DNA of 64,000 nucleotides. Origin: Tetrahymena thermophila SB210. Its lineage: Eukaryota > Ciliophora > Oligohymenophorea > Hymenostomatida > Tetrahymenidae. The stretch spans positions 620,001-684,000 of the forward strand of contig NW_002476544.1 of NCBI RefSeq assembly GCF_000189635.1, read 5' to 3'. Below the pieces are notes generated by a model. It was not told where the DNA came from and did no database searches. It saw only the letters and a program-made list of their open reading frames with translations. Positions 23,262 to 35,575 of the stretch are shown here, in pieces (the first letter of the stretch is position 1; every line of letters starts with the position of its first letter). A program made the position numbers and the translations under genes.

Positions 23262-26200
23262 ATGGATTTCGGAAGCGATAGTGAAGAAACAAAGTCAAAT
23301 GGATGTAATGAAGATTAAAATCTTTAAGATATCTAAATGGAAGAAATATAGAGAAATTAATAGAGCTCATAGTAAAGCAGTTCGTATGTCTAAAACTCTT
23401 AAATGGAAATACAGAAAGTAAACTTGTAAGAAGACATTCCGTCTTGGAATCTTACTTAAGTTGCTCCATAAAAAATTCAAGAGTAACTTGAAAGCTAATT
23501 AAAAGACCTTCTTAAATAACTAGATTTAGAAAATGAAAGCTACATTTAATCTGAGATCTAAGATACACTTGATTAAATTGAAAATTGTAAAAAGAGAAAT
23601 CAACAAAATAAATTGCTTGAAAAATAAGACCTTCTTAAAAAACTGAGATAAGCTGAATAATTTGTGTAAAAATTAAAAGATTTGAAGTAGTAAACTGAAG
23701 GTTCCTAAAAATAAACTTAATAATAATAAGTTGAAAATTAATTAAATTAACTTCTTAATGAGTTAGAGCTACATGATGCAAAACTAATAACAGAAGAAAT
23801 AGAAGAAGTTAAAGATCTGATTGAAAAGTAAACTAGTAGAAATTAGCTAAACAAGGTTTCTGAATCTAAATAAAGACTTGCTAAGTTAGATTAAGCCCAA
23901 GCAAAGTACAAGGAATTACTAGCATTAAAAGGAGAAACTCTACTTGATTAAAATTAAGTTAAATAATAATAATTAGGAGAATAATTGAAAGTTTTACTGT
24001 AAGAACTAGATTTAGAAAATGAAAGCTACATTTAATCTGAGATCTAAGATACACTTGATTAAATTGAAAATTGTAAAAAGAGAAATCAACAAAATAAATT
24101 ACTTGAAAAATAAGACACTCTTCAAAAACTGAGATAAGCTGAAGAAATTGTAAAATAATTAAAAGATTTGAAGTAATAAACTGAAGGTTCTTAAAATTAA
24201 TCTTAATAATAATAACTTGAAAGTTAATTAAATTAACTTCTTAATGAATTAGAGCTACATGAAGCAAAACTAATAACAGAAGAAATAGAAGAAATTAAAG
24301 ATCTGATTGAAAAGTAAACTAGTAGAAATTAGCTAAGTAAGGTATCTGAATCTAAAATAAGACTTGCTAAGTTAGAATAAGCCCAAGTAAAGTACAATGA
24401 ATTACTAGCATTAAAAGGAGAAACTGTACTTGATTAAAATTAAGTTAAATAATAATAATTAGAAGAAAAATTGAAAACTTTACTGAAAGAACTAGATTTA
24501 GAAAATGAAAGCTACATTTAAGCTGAGATCTAAGATACACTTGATTAAATTGAAAGTTGTCAAAAGAAAAATTAACAAAATAAAGTGCTTTAAAAAAAGG
24601 AAACTCTTGATAAACTAAAAGAAGCAGAAAAAATTGTTAAAGAATTAAATGATTTGAAATCATAAACTGAAAAACCTTAAGATCAAACTTAATAATAATA
24701 ACTTGAAAGTGAATTAAATTAAATATTTGAAGATTTAGACATACATGATGCAAATATATTATAAGAAGAAATAAATGATGTTGAAAATCAAATTCAAAAG
24801 TATCTGAGCAAAAACTAGTAAAACAATGCCAATTAATCCAAATTAAGACTTGAAAAGTTAAAAAAAGCATCAGCAATACATAAGGAATTACTAGAATTGA
24901 AAGGAGAAACTATAATTGATTAAAATAAAGCTAAATAGTAATAATTAGATGAGAAATTGAATACTTTACTATAATAACTCGATTTAAAAGATGCTAGCCT
25001 AATTTAATCTGAGATAAAAGAAGTATTAGACGAAATCGAAGTGTATGAAAAGAGAAATCAACAAAGTAAAGTACAATAAAAAAAAGAAACTCTTCAAAAA
25101 CTGAAAGATGCTGAAATAATTGCAAAAGAATTAAAAGATTTGATGAATTAAATAGAAGGCTCTTAAAATGCAAATTAATCATAATAATTTGAAAGTTAAT
25201 TAAATTCAATCCTTAAAGAATTAGATATAAGTGATGCAAATTCAATACAAGATGAAATTGAAGATGCTGAAAATCAAGTTCAAAAGTATATGAGCAAAAG
25301 TTAGTTAAACAATGCCAATTAATCTAAAATAAGAATTGAAAAGCTGAAAGAAGCACAAAAAATATACATTTAATTAAATAATAAGAATAATGAAAATCAA
25401 ATAGAATAATCATAGCCTGAAGATTCAAATAATAATCAAACGGAAATTAAGGAAAATTAATGTCAAGATACTAATCTCCCTAAAAATCAACCTTTAGACA
25501 TAACAAAAAGGTATAACAACTATGATGATTTAAGAAAAGACATCTCTTTAACCCCAGAAAGTAGTGAAAAATACTTACTTGAAATGATAGAAATTTGTTT
25601 AAGTTTGCATCAATAGGTAGATACTCCTCAAACTGATTCAGGAAACTAGTAACTTTTGACTTAGAAAGAAAAAATCGAAAAGCGCTTGAAAGTTGAAGAA
25701 TTAATAACTCCAGAAATAAACTAAAATTTACAAAATATAAAATTAAACATAGATTAAGATAATTTTGAAGGTATTATTGATGAAACAGATAAGCTTATTA
25801 AAAAGGTAAGACCTTTAAATATTCACGAAATGAAAAGGTTGATTCATGAAGCAGATAAAGCTGCTAAAGTTATAGAAGGATAAGACATTATTATACTTTT
25901 AGGTGGAACAGGAGCAGGTAAATCTACTACTATTCACTTTTTAGCTGGCTCAGAGATGGCTCAGAAAAGAATCTAAATACAAGAGGGTACTTTTTATGAT
26001 TACATAGGTCCTGTTAAAATAAAGAATAAGACACTTTAAAAAATAAAAGTAGGATTTTCAGCTACCTCTGAGACTCGTTTTATTACACCTGTAAATATTA
26101 ATTTTAAAGACCTTAATATTCCTTCAAACGATTCAATTATTTTATGTGATTCACCTGGTTTTGATGACACTGCTGGACCAGAAGTAGATATAGCAAATGG

Positions 26201-29200
26201 CTTAGGAATTGTTAAAGCAATAAAAAAATGCAAGAGTGTGAGACCTGTAATATTACTAAGTTTCAAGAGTTAAGGTGATAGAGGCTAAGGCATTAAGCAA
26301 TTAGCTCACATACTGGTAGGATTTGTTGAAGATATTTAAGATAAATTAAGCTCCTTTTCTTATTTATTTTCAAAATATCCTAAAGATTATAATATTAATT
26401 CTGAGTTAATCAATATTAAAAAAAGTCTTGATTCAAATATAGAAGAAAAATCTGATAAAGCTTTTGTTAGTCTATTTGAAGACATGATTGAAAAAACTAA
26501 GAAATCATGTAACAAAATAGATCCTATTAAAGGAAATCCAGCTGAAATTTTAAAAAGCCTAATTAAACAGGAAGGAATTTTAGATCCTAGTTCCGTTTTC
26601 AAATTTTCCATAACAACTAATTCTTATTCTGCAATTACTGAGTATACATAAAAAACACAATAAACTATAATTTCTGCACTAAGTAGAAGTGAGTATGAAT
26701 TAATTAATTTTAAGTTAGACGAACTAAAATTTTTAATGGACATCTTAAGTTAAGAATCTACAAAATAAACTTATGAGTATTGTGTAAATTATATTAAGGA
26801 TGTTATCAAGAAAGAATATGAAAATGCTACTGAGTAGCTAAATTAATAAATAAACAACAACAACAAATTAGATACAAATTATCTAAGGTAATATTAAGAA
26901 CTTATTTAAAAGTTTTAATAAATATAAAGCTTAAAAAACAATCATTTAGGTGCTCATACTAGCAATGCTAATGATTTAATTGATCAATTAAAGTTTGCAA
27001 TTAAAAAGCTTGCTGAAGTTTTTGACCAAGAAAATATCATTCAAACTTCAGTTTTAGTTAATCTAGGTAATATTAAGCTGATTTCTGAGTACTTTCCAGA
27101 AGTAATGTAGTAATATAATGAAGCGTGTTAAAAGATATAAAAATAAATTGAAGATGTTTTTGCTTCTTGTATTCAAGCATTAAAAAACAAAAATTTTGAT
27201 GATCTAGCTCAAGCAATTTATAAAATAACTCAATATCGAAAGCAATTTAAAAATCACTTAGATGATTAGCCTATTTTGGATCAATTAGAAAGAATCAAAG
27301 ATTAATTTAAAACGAGAATAGACTAATCAGTTTAAGAAGTAATTGAAATTTTGAAATTATAATTACTAAAAGACGAAGATATTAACATTATAAATGAATA
27401 AATTTCAATTATCGAAAATGCTGAAAAGAATTTACTACTTGCTTAAAATATTAATATTGATTATGTTAAAAATCAAAAAAACAATCTTTTTAAAAATTTA
27501 TTAGAAAAATTTGAAAAGATTAGCAAAAAGATTGAAGAGATTCTTAGAAAAGAACCAGATTAGGCATTTCTTTAATTAAAAAACCTTGTAGAGGAGATGG
27601 ATTAATTTAGAAAAATAAATGGAATAGAGAATAGAACTGCTGATACCTACTACAAATCTATCTAGGAAATATAGTCATTAATGCAATAAATTAAAAGAGA
27701 TGTAGAATAACTTTTGAGTGATTTCTAGCATGATAAGAAGAAAGTAGACTTCTAAAAGATTTACCGTTGTTTAAATCAATTAAAATGTGCTCAATGGATG
27801 AACGATGTAAATAAAGGAGCTTATGATTAAACTATAACTCATATATCATAAGAGCTTTTGAAGTATTCTTAATTTGAAATCATTTAAAAACTAGGAGAAA
27901 TAGATTTAAGCTAAAAGAATTATGGAAATATCTAAGTAGCTTCTGAATTGATTAAAGAATTGGAAGCAATGATATTGTTTGAAGAATACAATTCTAAATT
28001 AACAGAGTTAAGAGAAAATGCATGCTCTATGTTTAAAAAATCAGTATAAGTTGTCTTTAATTAAGTAAAAGAATTAATAAATGCAGCTAGTACTGGTGGT
28101 TAGCTTTTCTAAGTTAAAGATAAGGAAGAAGAAAAATAAGAATTAGAAAAATCAGAATAAAAGGAATAACAATTAAATAGATAACGTTTATTAGTAAAGC
28201 TTGATGGAAGTAAAATTGAAGATTATCTTAATTATATTCGTGTTGCCTGCTAAAATAAGTGGACAAGAGATGACGCTAATACTTTATTGGAATAATTGAA
28301 AGAATTTTTAGCATTTTACAAAGAATCCAAAAATTAATAAATCCTTAATCACTACGAGAATATCATAGATTTACATGAATAAGATGAAAAAAAAAAGACT
28401 TAGAGTGCTTTATAATTATCAGAACTTATTCAAGAATTAATGAGCTTATAAAAATATGAAGAGACTAGCTCGTTGATTTAACCAAATTAATTGATTCAAG
28501 ATTAAAAAAATAGGATGTAATAGTATTACATAGAATTGAGTCATGATATGAGTTAACCTACGATAGATAAATAAAAATTAGCAAAATCTATTATTATATC
28601 TAAACTATTAAGTCATACTGATAATAAATTTGAAGAAAATAAATTTTTCAACCTCTACTAGTCTAAGCAAAATGCTTTGAATGATGAATTCAAAGATAAT
28701 TACAAAAAAATATTACAAGCAATAGAAAAAAATGATTTTGTTGCAGTTAAAACTGAATTAATGTAACTCGATGATAATCCTGTAAATTAGAAAGCTATGA
28801 ATTAGATAAAGGCATAACTTTAATATCAAACTGAAACTTTGTTAGAATAGGCTAAATTAGATGCATTAGCACTTGGAAATTAAATTGAAAAAGATATTAT
28901 CATGAAGATAATTAAAACTATTGAAATAATTAAAAAATCAAAGTCTTCTTTTAAAGAATATTTTGAAAAAAGTTTTTTGGAAACTATTGATACTGAAATA
29001 GAATCAATAATTTCAGATATTGATCAAAAGATTTCAAAATTTTTAGAAAGCATTACTGCACTTTTAAAGTAATCTGACTTTTTTGAAGTTGAAGAAAAGA
29101 GAGAATATATTACCTAAATTTTATAATTATTAGCTGCTCATAGTAAAGATAAAAAAAATAAAGATAAATTAAATTAATTATAGAGTGATCTAGAAAAAAA

Positions 29201-32200
29201 AGTAGAAGAAATAACAGCAACTAAATATGAAGATGAAAAAGATTTTATATTTCACCCTCCAAAATAAATTTTAGAAAAGCTCAGTAAGGTTAAAGGTAGA
29301 AACCTTAAATATGCAGAGTGCTATACAAATTTATAGCAGATACTTATCATTAAAGTAAGACAACAAATAGTAGATTATTAATCTTCAGATTCAAGTCAAC
29401 AATCATAACAAATCTTAAAAGTTGAAACTCTCATGAACTCAGTACCTGAAGAATTAAAATAAGCATTAAAAGATTAATTTGATACTTCTAAATAATAAAA
29501 TGAGTAGAGAAGGAAAGTCTTTGAAGATTAATTTAACGAACTTTAGTCATGTGAAGATTTAGACAGGAAAAAAGTATTTTTAGATGAGTGCAAAGCATAA
29601 AAAATGCATAATTTTGAAGATAAGATGAGAAAATTAGTTTAAGAAGAATGTTAATCTATACTTAGTAAATTTTAAGAAGATATGGAAAGTGGTAAACCTA
29701 AAGATGGAGTACAAAAAGCCATTAAACTTTTAGAATATAATAAACATTTTGAAAATGATGAAAAAATAAAATCTTAATTTGAGAAAGTATCAAACACAAT
29801 AAAAGAAGAAATGAAAAATAAGGTGAATAATTTAAAATGCATAGAAAAGTTTGAGGACAACACTGATTAATATGAGAAAGAGTATGAATTATTCTTGAAT
29901 CTGTTGTAAACTATTAAAGACTACAAGGAATAATTGTTATCAAGTGATTTTGATAAAATTTTACAGGAATTTTGCTCAATTCTACAAACCTTCTTTATTG
30001 ATATTTTCAAAAATTTTGATGAAGACTTAAATAATGATAAAGTACAACATATCGAAAAAGATCTTACAACAATTAAAAAATGGGAAAATTTAGTTTAAAA
30101 GCTAAAAAAAGATTTTTAAAAAGTAAATAATTTGAGTTCTTGCTTCGAATAGTTACCAAAGGCTATTGCCACTATTTAAGAAAAAAGTGTAAGCTTTAAA
30201 GAATGCATGGAAAAACTTGCTAATCGTTTATTTGATTCTAAAAACGATATTATGAAGTTTAATTTCATTTAAGATCTAAATAAGGATGATTACTACAAAT
30301 AGATATAAAAAGGTTTATAAACACTTAAATAAGCACAAGAAGCCAAAATTGACTTTAAAGAAACTAAATTTGAACCTGAATGCTATGAAAAGGAATGCAT
30401 TCCAACTATAGTAAAGAAAATTGAAGAAGAAGAAGAAAAAGTTTATTAGGTATTAAGAAAAGAAGACTCATAGATTTAAGATAAGGATTATAAACAAATT
30501 AATCAGTTTTATGAGAATATTGAGAGTTTAAAGAATAATGTTAACTAATTTATACCAGTTGAAAAACATATTGATGAACTTAATGATAAAATTGACTAGA
30601 GAATAGATAAAATAGAAAATAACATTGATTTAGAAAATGTTGACAGTGTCGCTTAAAACATTATTCAAATGAAAAAACACTCTGAAAATTTACATCCATT
30701 TAAGAAAAAGATTTCTGGAAAACTAGATAATTTTTTAAAAAATAAATATTTTAAAGACAAAGAATCTAAATCTATGAAAATGGCTAAGTTAGCAGCTCAT
30801 TTATAAGATGATGAAAATGGATATGGCGCAGCTATTATAGAAGAAAGTGAAGTCTTTAAAGGAGTTTCTATTTCAATTTTTAACGAAAGTACATAAAAGC
30901 ATGGTATTGATTATGTAATTGAAAACATTAGAGGTGATGAAATAGATAAAACAAAGCTCAAAGAACTGTATATGAAATTTGAAAAAGAATACTAAGAAAT
31001 AGTTACAAAAAATTTATTGTATGTAGAGAAAAATACTAAGACAGATAAAGAGATTATTGAAGATCTGGTGATAAAAACTAAATAGATTACAAATAAAAAA
31101 GTAGAAATGAAGGAAGGAAAAATTAATTGGGATAATTCTTTGAGATAAAAATTACCATCTTTGGTTGCTAATTTATTTGCATTATGGACTCTTTTGAATA
31201 CATAATACTTTAAAGAAGTAGCCGATTTAGAAAATAAACACAACTATTTGTTAAAACCTCATGCAGGATAAGTTATTTCTATATTCCGTTTGATAGGGAT
31301 AGGATATAGTAAGGACAATCTTTATAATAATTTAGTATAATTAGGTACAGGAGAGGGTAAATCAATAATATTAGCTATTACTTCTATTACATTCGCTTTA
31401 TTTGATATGGATATTTATTGTGCTTGCTATAGCGAGTATCTTAGCCAACGTGATTACAATAGTTTTGTATAATTATTTAACACACTTGGAGTCACCCCTA
31501 ATATTAAATATGGTATATTTAATAAAATATGTGAATAAATTATAAATGAGAATGGATAAGTTCGTGATTTAGCTGTTAATTATATTACTAATGGTTTTTC
31601 TGGAAGAAGTAAAGGCCTTGACAAAGATAAATAAAGAAAACCAAAAATTTTATTGATTGATGAAGTAGATGTTTTCTTTTCATAAGATTTTTATGGTAAA
31701 CTTTATAATCCCATAGCACGTTTATAAGATTAATGCATTATAGATCTTGCTCAATTTATATGGAATAGAAGGAGTAACTATCTTTCTCTTAAGGAAGTAC
31801 AAGAAACTGAGTGTTACTAATAGTGCATTAGTAAATTTAAAAATTTGAATTGCATAATCGATGAATCTATAAAAGACATGATATCAGATTCTAGAAACTT
31901 CGAGCATAAATATGTAGTCTAAAATCTATAAATAGGTTACTAAGAATAAGATGGTATATCATTTGATATCACTTATGGCTATAAAACATTATTTGCTTAT
32001 TTTTATGAATTAGAATAAAAAAGAGTAAGTGAAAGTAAATTAAAAGAAAATACATTTATAAGCATAAAATGTGGCAGCTTTTCCTATTCCGAAATTCCAT
32101 TTAAATTTGATTGTATTGTGGGAGTAACAGGTACATTAGAAACTTTGAGTGTACCAGAAAAAAACATAGTTTAAAAAATATATAATATAACTAAGGATAC

Positions 32201-33686
32201 TTATATTCCAAGTGTTTTTGGAAAAAATAACCGTAAATTCGCAGAAAAAGATGATACACATGTTGAAGATGAAGATGATTATTTTAAGGTACTTAGAAAC
32301 GAAATTGAGAGAAATCTAAACAGAAATGGTTCTGACAAAAATCTAAGATCCGTTTTGGTTTTCTTTGAATCAAAATAGAAGCTAATTAATTTCTACTAGT
32401 CTGATTAAATGAAAGACATTAAGATGGATGTTGAAATTATTACAGAAGAAGTATCAACTAATAATGATAAAAAATAACAATTAATTAAGAAAGCTACTGT
32501 TTCTGGGTAAATAACTCTCCTAACTTCTTCATTTGGACGTGGAACAGATTTTATTTGTCGTGACTAAAAAGTGTTAAATAGTGGAGGAGTACATGTTATT
32601 TAAACATTTTATTCAAGTAAGAAATCTGAAGAGGTTTAAATTATGGGCAGAAGTGCTAGGTAGGGATAAGTTGGATCTTATAGTTTGGTTCTTTTGGATT
32701 AAGAGCTATAAAGGGTTATAGGACCTGGATATGAATAAGCACTAAAAGACATGAGAGATAATAATAACCACTACAAAAAACTAGGTGAATATCGTAAACT
32801 AAGAGAGGATTAAGAATATGATAATAGAAACAAATTTATTGAACAAATAAAGAAAGATCATGAGGAGGGATAAAAATTTGTATAGGCCATGTTAGAACAG
32901 GATGAAAAATTTATTAAAGAGTTCTTAGCAAGCAAAAATAAAGGTACAAATGAAATACCTAATCTAATTCGTATTCTTTGTTTAGTTGATGGCACAGGGT
33001 CTATGGGACCTTTATTAAATAAAGCTAAAACAACAGTAAGTGAAATGTTCGAAAGATCTTGTAAAATTATCAAAAATACTAAAAAAAATATTCCAGAGGA
33101 TTGTTTCAAGCTGTAATTTGCAGTTTATAGGGATTACGATCAAAAAGAAGGTGTTCTACAAGCTTCTCCATGGGAATCAAAAGTTGATAATTTACGCTTA
33201 TTTTTAGATACAGTAAAGCCTGCAGGAGGAGGAGATTATGAAGAAGCAGTTGAAATAGGTTTTTAACATGCAAATTAAGAAAATTAAAATTAAGAAATAG
33301 CAGCAATAATTTTGCTTGCAGATGCTCCTTCAAAAAGTATGTCTTCAATTAAATAATATAGAGAAAAATATGGAGGAGAAAGCTATTGGAAAACAACAAA
33401 ATATTCAGAGATAACTGACTACAAAAAAGAAATGTAAAAACTAAAAGCAGCTAATATTCCTATACATAGCTTCTATTTGGATGAAGGAGCAAAAAGTAAC
33501 TTTGAAGAAATTTCTGCATTTACTAATGGAAAATGTGAAGGCTTAAATATTGACTCTAATGATGCCACAGATAAATTGATTTAAATAGTTGTTGAACCAA
33601 TTCTTAAAAATGTAGGTAAATAAAATGGATTAGGAGATGATTTATATCAAGAATATCTAAAATTGTTTGCTAAAAGCTATAAATGA
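23262..33686 (+). CDS. Giant coiled-coil / P-loop GTPase / SecA-type motor / vWA protein (copy 4, complete)
   Basis: The single-exon span from ATG 23262 to TGA 33684-33686 is a whole number of codons (3,474 residues), and I met no TGA in the stretches I translated. Parts: an acidic Gln-rich leader; eight 81-residue coiled-coil units (residues about 76-720); a GTPase-like domain with GGTGAGKST (881-889) and DSPGFDD (963-969), no clear N/TKxD; about 1,600 residues of charged helices; a SecA-type motor with LGTGEGKS (2694-2701), YLSQRD, IDEVD (2799-2803), VTGTLE, GRGTD (3092-3096), GGVHVIQT and MGRSARQG (3128-3135); and a vWA domain with DGTGSM (3243-3248), YRDYD and GGGDYEEA. No signal peptide or membrane segment. 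The motor motifs imply ATP hydrolysis and the vWA implies metal-dependent protein binding. Cellular role is unknown. The neighbours are broken or rearranged copies of the same gene. Confidence 0.85.
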
Positions 33687-34225
33687 AAATTTTCTAAAAT
33701 AGCAAGAAAATTTTTAAAAGTTAAGTTTAAAATAAAAAGTTATTTATGTTTTTTTAGAAATATTTAAAAATCAGATTTATATTTTTTAGTTAGAATTATA
33801 TTTATTCATTTTTATCATGTTATTATTTGAATTTAAATATCCTCAATTGTTGTAAATCATAAAAAAGGGTAGCAACTGTGAATTTAATTAATTAATAATT
33901 ACTTCTTTTCTTCGTTTTTACATTTTCTGTTGCTAATTTTTTTTTTTACTTTGTGGGGCTTTATTTATTTATTTCAGTAAAATAATTATAGAATTTTAAA
34001 TAAATATCTATATAAATAAGGTATATATATTTATTCAAAATAAACTAATTTTTTATTTTTATTTATTATTTAAATTCATTTATATTAATTGATTTTTGTT
34101 TTATTTTTATATAATTTATACAAAATTTATTTTTTTGCACTTTTACACTGAATATTTAATGAACAATAAACAAAATAAGTAAATAATTATAAAATATTAA
34201 ATAAATAGAAATATTTGATAAATTA
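33687..34225. other. Convergent spacer between copy 4 and the amine oxidase
   Basis: Bases 33687-33960 are the family's duplicated 3' flank (compare 7422-7690 and 420-660). The rest is AT-rich unique DNA holding the 3' ends of two converging genes. This is the right edge of the repeat-rich half of the window. Confidence 0.6.
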
Positions 34226-35575
34226 TCATTTTTTATTGCTTAGTAAAATATTTTCAGTCTAAACCAAAGCAGATTCATAAGCACCATGAATCGTGGAGTG
34301 GTTTAAAATGCTGGTTGCTTCACCACCGAAAAATAGTCTGTTTTATAAAGGCTCTGCCAAGTCTTGTCTTTCTTTTGTCCAGTGTAAAGTTGGAGTTGTA
34401 TATCCTCCTTCTATGTATTCCTTAGTAGAGTAACCTGTATAGATATGATCTTCAAGAAGTTCAGGAATTTTATCGTTCTTAAAAAGCTTTGCTAGCTTTT
34501 TCAAAAAAGTAGAAATTAATTCTTTTCTAATTTATTCATCTTCTACTTTGATAGCTACTTCTTCTACTAACAAAGTTGTTAGCACATTACTTTTAGATCT
34601 GTCCTTACAAAGACTGCTATTCCAAGTCATACCGAAATCATGGTCCCAAAGTATTATAGAATTGAAATTTTCTGGCCAAAATCTCTCTTTAAAACGATAT
34701 TGCAATTTACCAGATATGCCAAAATTTATTGTTTTAATTGCATCAAGTTTGTTTTATGGGAGAGAAGGTATGAATTCAATAGAATTATTTTTCAGCTAAC
34801 TAATTGTTACTGTGATTAAAACTTGCTTAGAATAGAAGGTTCTTCCATCTTTAATGGTTATTTTAATTGATTTTTCATCAGAATAATCGATTTTGCTAAC
34901 TGGAGAGCTATATTATATAAGAGGTAGCACATCACCAAAAGCCTTTGTGATTACATCATAATGGGACATATTTGTGATCATTGAATGATCGCTTTTTTCA
35001 ACTAACTTATCATATTCTTAGACTCCTTTCCATGAAATCTTAGATAATTAAGTTCCATTTTCTGTGCCAAGTAAATTTTGATAGAATTTTCCACATTTAC
35101 TATAGATTTTTTTTTCTTCTAAGTAATCCTTAATTGAAACATCAAAAGAAAGTTGATCGTATTCTTTTTCTGTCATGTCCCAAATATCATATTGAGGGAA
35201 CTGCTCAAAGAAATCATCTTCAGTAATCATTTCTTCTTTTTCAGGGTGTTCTACAAAATAAATGCTGTGGCTTATCTCAGATATGATGTCTGCTCCCATA
35301 TCTTTTGCTAGCTAGAAGTAAGCGCTTTTCCTAAGGTGGATTTCTTCTCCTCCAGTCTCTACTGCAAAGTTGGCCAGATTTTCATTCTTGGAAATTCTAC
35401 CACCATAAACACTCCTAGCTTCTAAAATCTTAACCTTATAGTTATTTTTAACTAAGTTATGAGCAGTTGCTAAGCCTGAAATACCTGAGCCAATCACAAT
35501 AACATCGTAGATATCTTCTTCTTATTATTGTTATTGCTACAACGAAAGATTATTCAGCTATTGATTTAATTCCAT
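34226..35575 (-). CDS. FAD-dependent amine oxidase (polyamine/monoamine oxidase type)
   Basis: One exon of 449 residues from ATG 35575 to TGA 34228-34226, a typical length for the flavin amine oxidase family. After a short Gln-rich N-terminus comes the FAD dinucleotide-binding strand YDVIVIGSGISGLATA (G-x-G-x-x-G at about 29-34) with the acidic end of the second strand in KILEARSVYGGR. Near the C-terminus are GGYTTPT and FFGGEATS...HSTIHGAYESAL, the usual flavin-binding end. Such enzymes oxidise amines to imines with release of hydrogen peroxide. The substrate cannot be inferred. The family also includes lysine-specific demethylase-like proteins, but no SWIRM or tower domain is visible. There is no signal peptide, membrane anchor or clear peroxisomal tripeptide. 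It converges on copy 4 and has its own upstream spacer. Confidence 0.88.

Noticed and set aside
32858-33348. Minus-strand frames over the vWA region
   Set aside because: Antisense shadows of the vWA coding sequence.
11166-33686. Treating the giant-gene family as a virus-like or capsid-bearing mobile element
   Set aside because: No integrase, polymerase, capsid, protease or terminal repeats were recognised; domains are GTPase-like, helicase-like motor and vWA.
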